From contig NZ_CP119572.1 of NCBI RefSeq assembly GCF_029278605.1, positions 2,170,001 through 2,234,000 on the forward strand: 64,000 nucleotides of DNA, written 5' to 3'. The first letter of the stretch is position 1, and the number at the start of each line of letters is the position of its first letter. The position numbers were made by a program, and so were the translations under genes. This DNA is from Cupriavidus sp. WKF15 (GTDB lineage: Bacteria; Pseudomonadota; Gammaproteobacteria; Burkholderiales; Burkholderiaceae). Positions 62,649 through 64,000 of the stretch are shown in pieces. The notes under the pieces are model-generated. The model was given only the letters and a program-made list of their open reading frames with translations. It was not told the origin of the DNA and did no database searches.

Positions 62649-64000
62649 ATGCCAGACAAGGGAATGCAGGAGAAAATCGAATTGAATCAGGAAGTTGCAA
62701 AACCCCTTGCGGAGAAGCACACCCCCATGATGCAGCAGTACCTGCGCATCAAGGCGGACCATCCGGACACCCTCCTCTTCTACCGGATGGGCGATTTCTA
62801 CGAGCTGTTCCACGACGATGCCGAAAAGGCCGCGCGCTTGCTCGACATCACGCTGACCGCGCGCGGCAGCTCCAATGGGGTGCCGATCCGCATGGCCGGC
62901 ATTCCATTCCACTCCGTGGACCAGTACCTCGCCAAGCTGGTCAAGCTTGGCGAATCCGTGGCGATCTGCGAGCAGATCGGCGACCCGGCCGCGAGCAAGG
63001 GACCGGTCGAGCGCAAGGTCGTGCGCATCGTCACGCCAGGCACGCTGACCGATGCCGCGCTGCTGCCGGACAAGTCCGATACCTTCCTGATGGCCGTGCA
63101 CCAGCAGACCACCCGCCGCGGCGTCAGCAAGACAGGCCTGGCCTGGCTCAACCTGGCAAGCGGCGAGTTGCGGCTGATGGAATGCGAAGCGGCGCAACTC
63201 ACGCGCGAACTCGAGCGCATCCGCCCTGCTGAACTGCTCTATGCGGACGGCATCGAACTGCCGGCCGTTGCGTGCGCGCGTACGCGCCTGCCGGAATGGC
63301 ACTTCGACCAGGACGCCGCCACGCGCCGCCTGCTGGAGCAGCTTGGCGTGGCCAGCCTGGAACCATTCGGCTGCACCGGCCTGGGCGCCGCGATCGGCGC
63401 GGCAGGCGCGCTGCTGAACTATGCGGCCACCACACAAGGGCAGTCGCTGCGCCATGTGCGCGAAGTCAAGGTCGAGCGGGAATCGGAATTCGTCGGGCTG
63501 GACTCGGCCACGCGCCGCAACCTGGAGCTGACCGAAACGCTGCGCGGCGGCGAATCGCCCACGCTGTTCTCGCTGCTCGACACCTGCGCCACCACCATGG
63601 GCAGCCGTGCCCTGCGCCACTGGCTGCATCATCCGCTGCGCGATCCGGCCCTGCCAAGGGCGCGCCAGCAGGCCATCGGCGCGCTGATCGACCATGGCAT
63701 CGAGGACCTGCGCGGCGCGCTGCGCAAGCTCGCCGACGTAGAGCGCATCACCTCGCGCCTGGCGCTGCTGAACGCGCGCCCGCGCGACCTGTCGTCGCTG
63801 CGCGATACGCTGCGCGCATTGCCCCACGTGCGGGCCTGCCTCCAGGCAGAGCCTGACAGCTCGCTGCTGTCGCTGACGCTGGCCGAGCTTGGCGTGCCCC
63901 ATGCCTGCCTGGACCTGCTCGTCTGCGCTGTCGCGGAAGAGCCCGCCACGGTCATCCGCGACGGGGGCGTGATCGCGCGCGGCTACGACGCCGAGCTGGA
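62649..64000 (+). CDS. mutS: DNA mismatch repair protein MutS, N-terminal part (runs off the window)
   Basis: The frame stays open from ATG 62649 to the window end, about 450 residues of an expected 850-880. It starts [13 protein letters not shown]... and reaches [40 protein letters not shown] (mismatch-binding domain with the F-x-E-type GDFYELF), [40 protein letters not shown] and [23 protein letters not shown] 62664 is an equally possible start. The ATPase domain is outside the window. Confidence 0.94.
   Translation, partial: MPDKGMQEKIELNQEVAKPLAEKHTPMMQQYLRIKADHPDTLLFYRMGDFYELFHDDAEKAARLLDITLTARGSSNGVPIRMAGIPFHSVDQYLAKLVKLGESVAICEQIGDPAASKGPVERKVVRIVTPGTLTDAALLPDKSDTFLMAVHQQTTRRGVSKTGLAWLNLASGELRLMECEAAQLTRELERIRPAELLYADGIELPAVACARTRLPEWHFDQDAATRRLLEQLGVASLEPFGCTGLGAAIGAAGALLNYAATTQGQSLRHVREVKVERESEFVGLDSATRRNLELTETLRGGESPTLFSLLDTCATTMGSRALRHWLHHPLRDPALPRARQQAIGALIDHGIEDLRGALRKLADVERITSRLALLNARPRDLSSLRDTLRALPHVRACLQAEPDSSLLSLTLAELGVPHACLDLLVCAVAEEPATVIRDGGVIARGYDAEL

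Noticed and set aside
1..64000. CRISPR arrays, rRNA genes or further tRNAs
   Set aside because: No regularly spaced repeats, rRNA-like stretches or other cloverleaf patterns were noticed on either strand by eye; a tool-based scan was not possible.

Overview
The window looks like a chromosome segment of a beta-proteobacterium of the Cupriavidus/Ralstonia group, most likely a Cupriavidus metallidurans-like strain. The reasons are high GC, the housekeeping order lysC - tilS - accA - alkA - cysS - TPR - ppiA - ppiB - lpxH - cysE - trmJ - suhB - ydcH - ppk2 - usp - mutS, and many stress and metal genes. The species call is inference from gene content and order, not a database match.

Bases 48,541-64,000 are core genome: compact, intact metabolism and housekeeping genes, with mutS running off the right edge. 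At 48,316-48,409 lies a tRNA-Ser(GCU) gene on the minus strand. Just past its 3' end is the broken N-terminal part of a tyrosine-type integrase. Bases 1 to about 48,200 therefore look like the tRNA-proximal part of a genomic island that integrated at this tRNA; its other end is outside the window.

Island part A (1-31,000) is a stress and dormancy cluster. It holds at least five intact or decayed universal stress proteins, two triple-BON proteins, a CBS pair protein, Hsp20, a divergent GroEL, a rhomboid protease, a DksA/TraR zinc protein, an alpha/beta hydrolase next to a decayed PRPP synthetase, a thymidine/AMP phosphorylase-like enzyme, an MgtA-like P-type ATPase, flavodoxin, an MBL/beta-CASP hydrolase and DUF2252. 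Its regulators are a four-cysteine FNR-type protein, a receiver-like protein without the phospho-acceptor Asp, and a tandem-PAS histidine kinase whose NarL-type partner is broken by an internal deletion. FNR-type boxes (TTGAT-N4-ATCAA and close variants) lie in front of many of these genes, so the region reads as a low-oxygen regulon. Its gene content resembles, by analogy only, the DosR dormancy regulon of mycobacteria.

Island part B (31,000-45,900) is metal and envelope oriented: a Met-rich periplasmic protein, lemA with two TPM-domain genes, an archaeal-type AdoMet synthetase, and a copper-type cassette (double-YHS CPC P-type ATPase, small membrane protein, degenerate YHS protein, DUF2933, isoprenylcysteine-methyltransferase-like protein, DUF5676). 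These are followed by accessory ftsH, a second ppk2 and a P1B-type ATPase with CPD in place of CPC. Both perfect FNR boxes lie here or just beside it. Part C (45,900-48,200) is gene-poor and decayed, with one single-heme-motif periplasmic protein and the integrase stub.

Mobile DNA includes the end of an IS256-family element at the left edge and a complete IS110-family element (about 9,554-11,050). The IS110 element is inserted in a small gene whose two halves can be rejoined, which fixes the element's ends to within a few bases; its 5' leader holds a plausible bridge RNA with a guide-like match to the target junction. Several genes (usp, prs, hlyD-like, mgtC-like, response regulator) are decaying, so the island is partly eroded.
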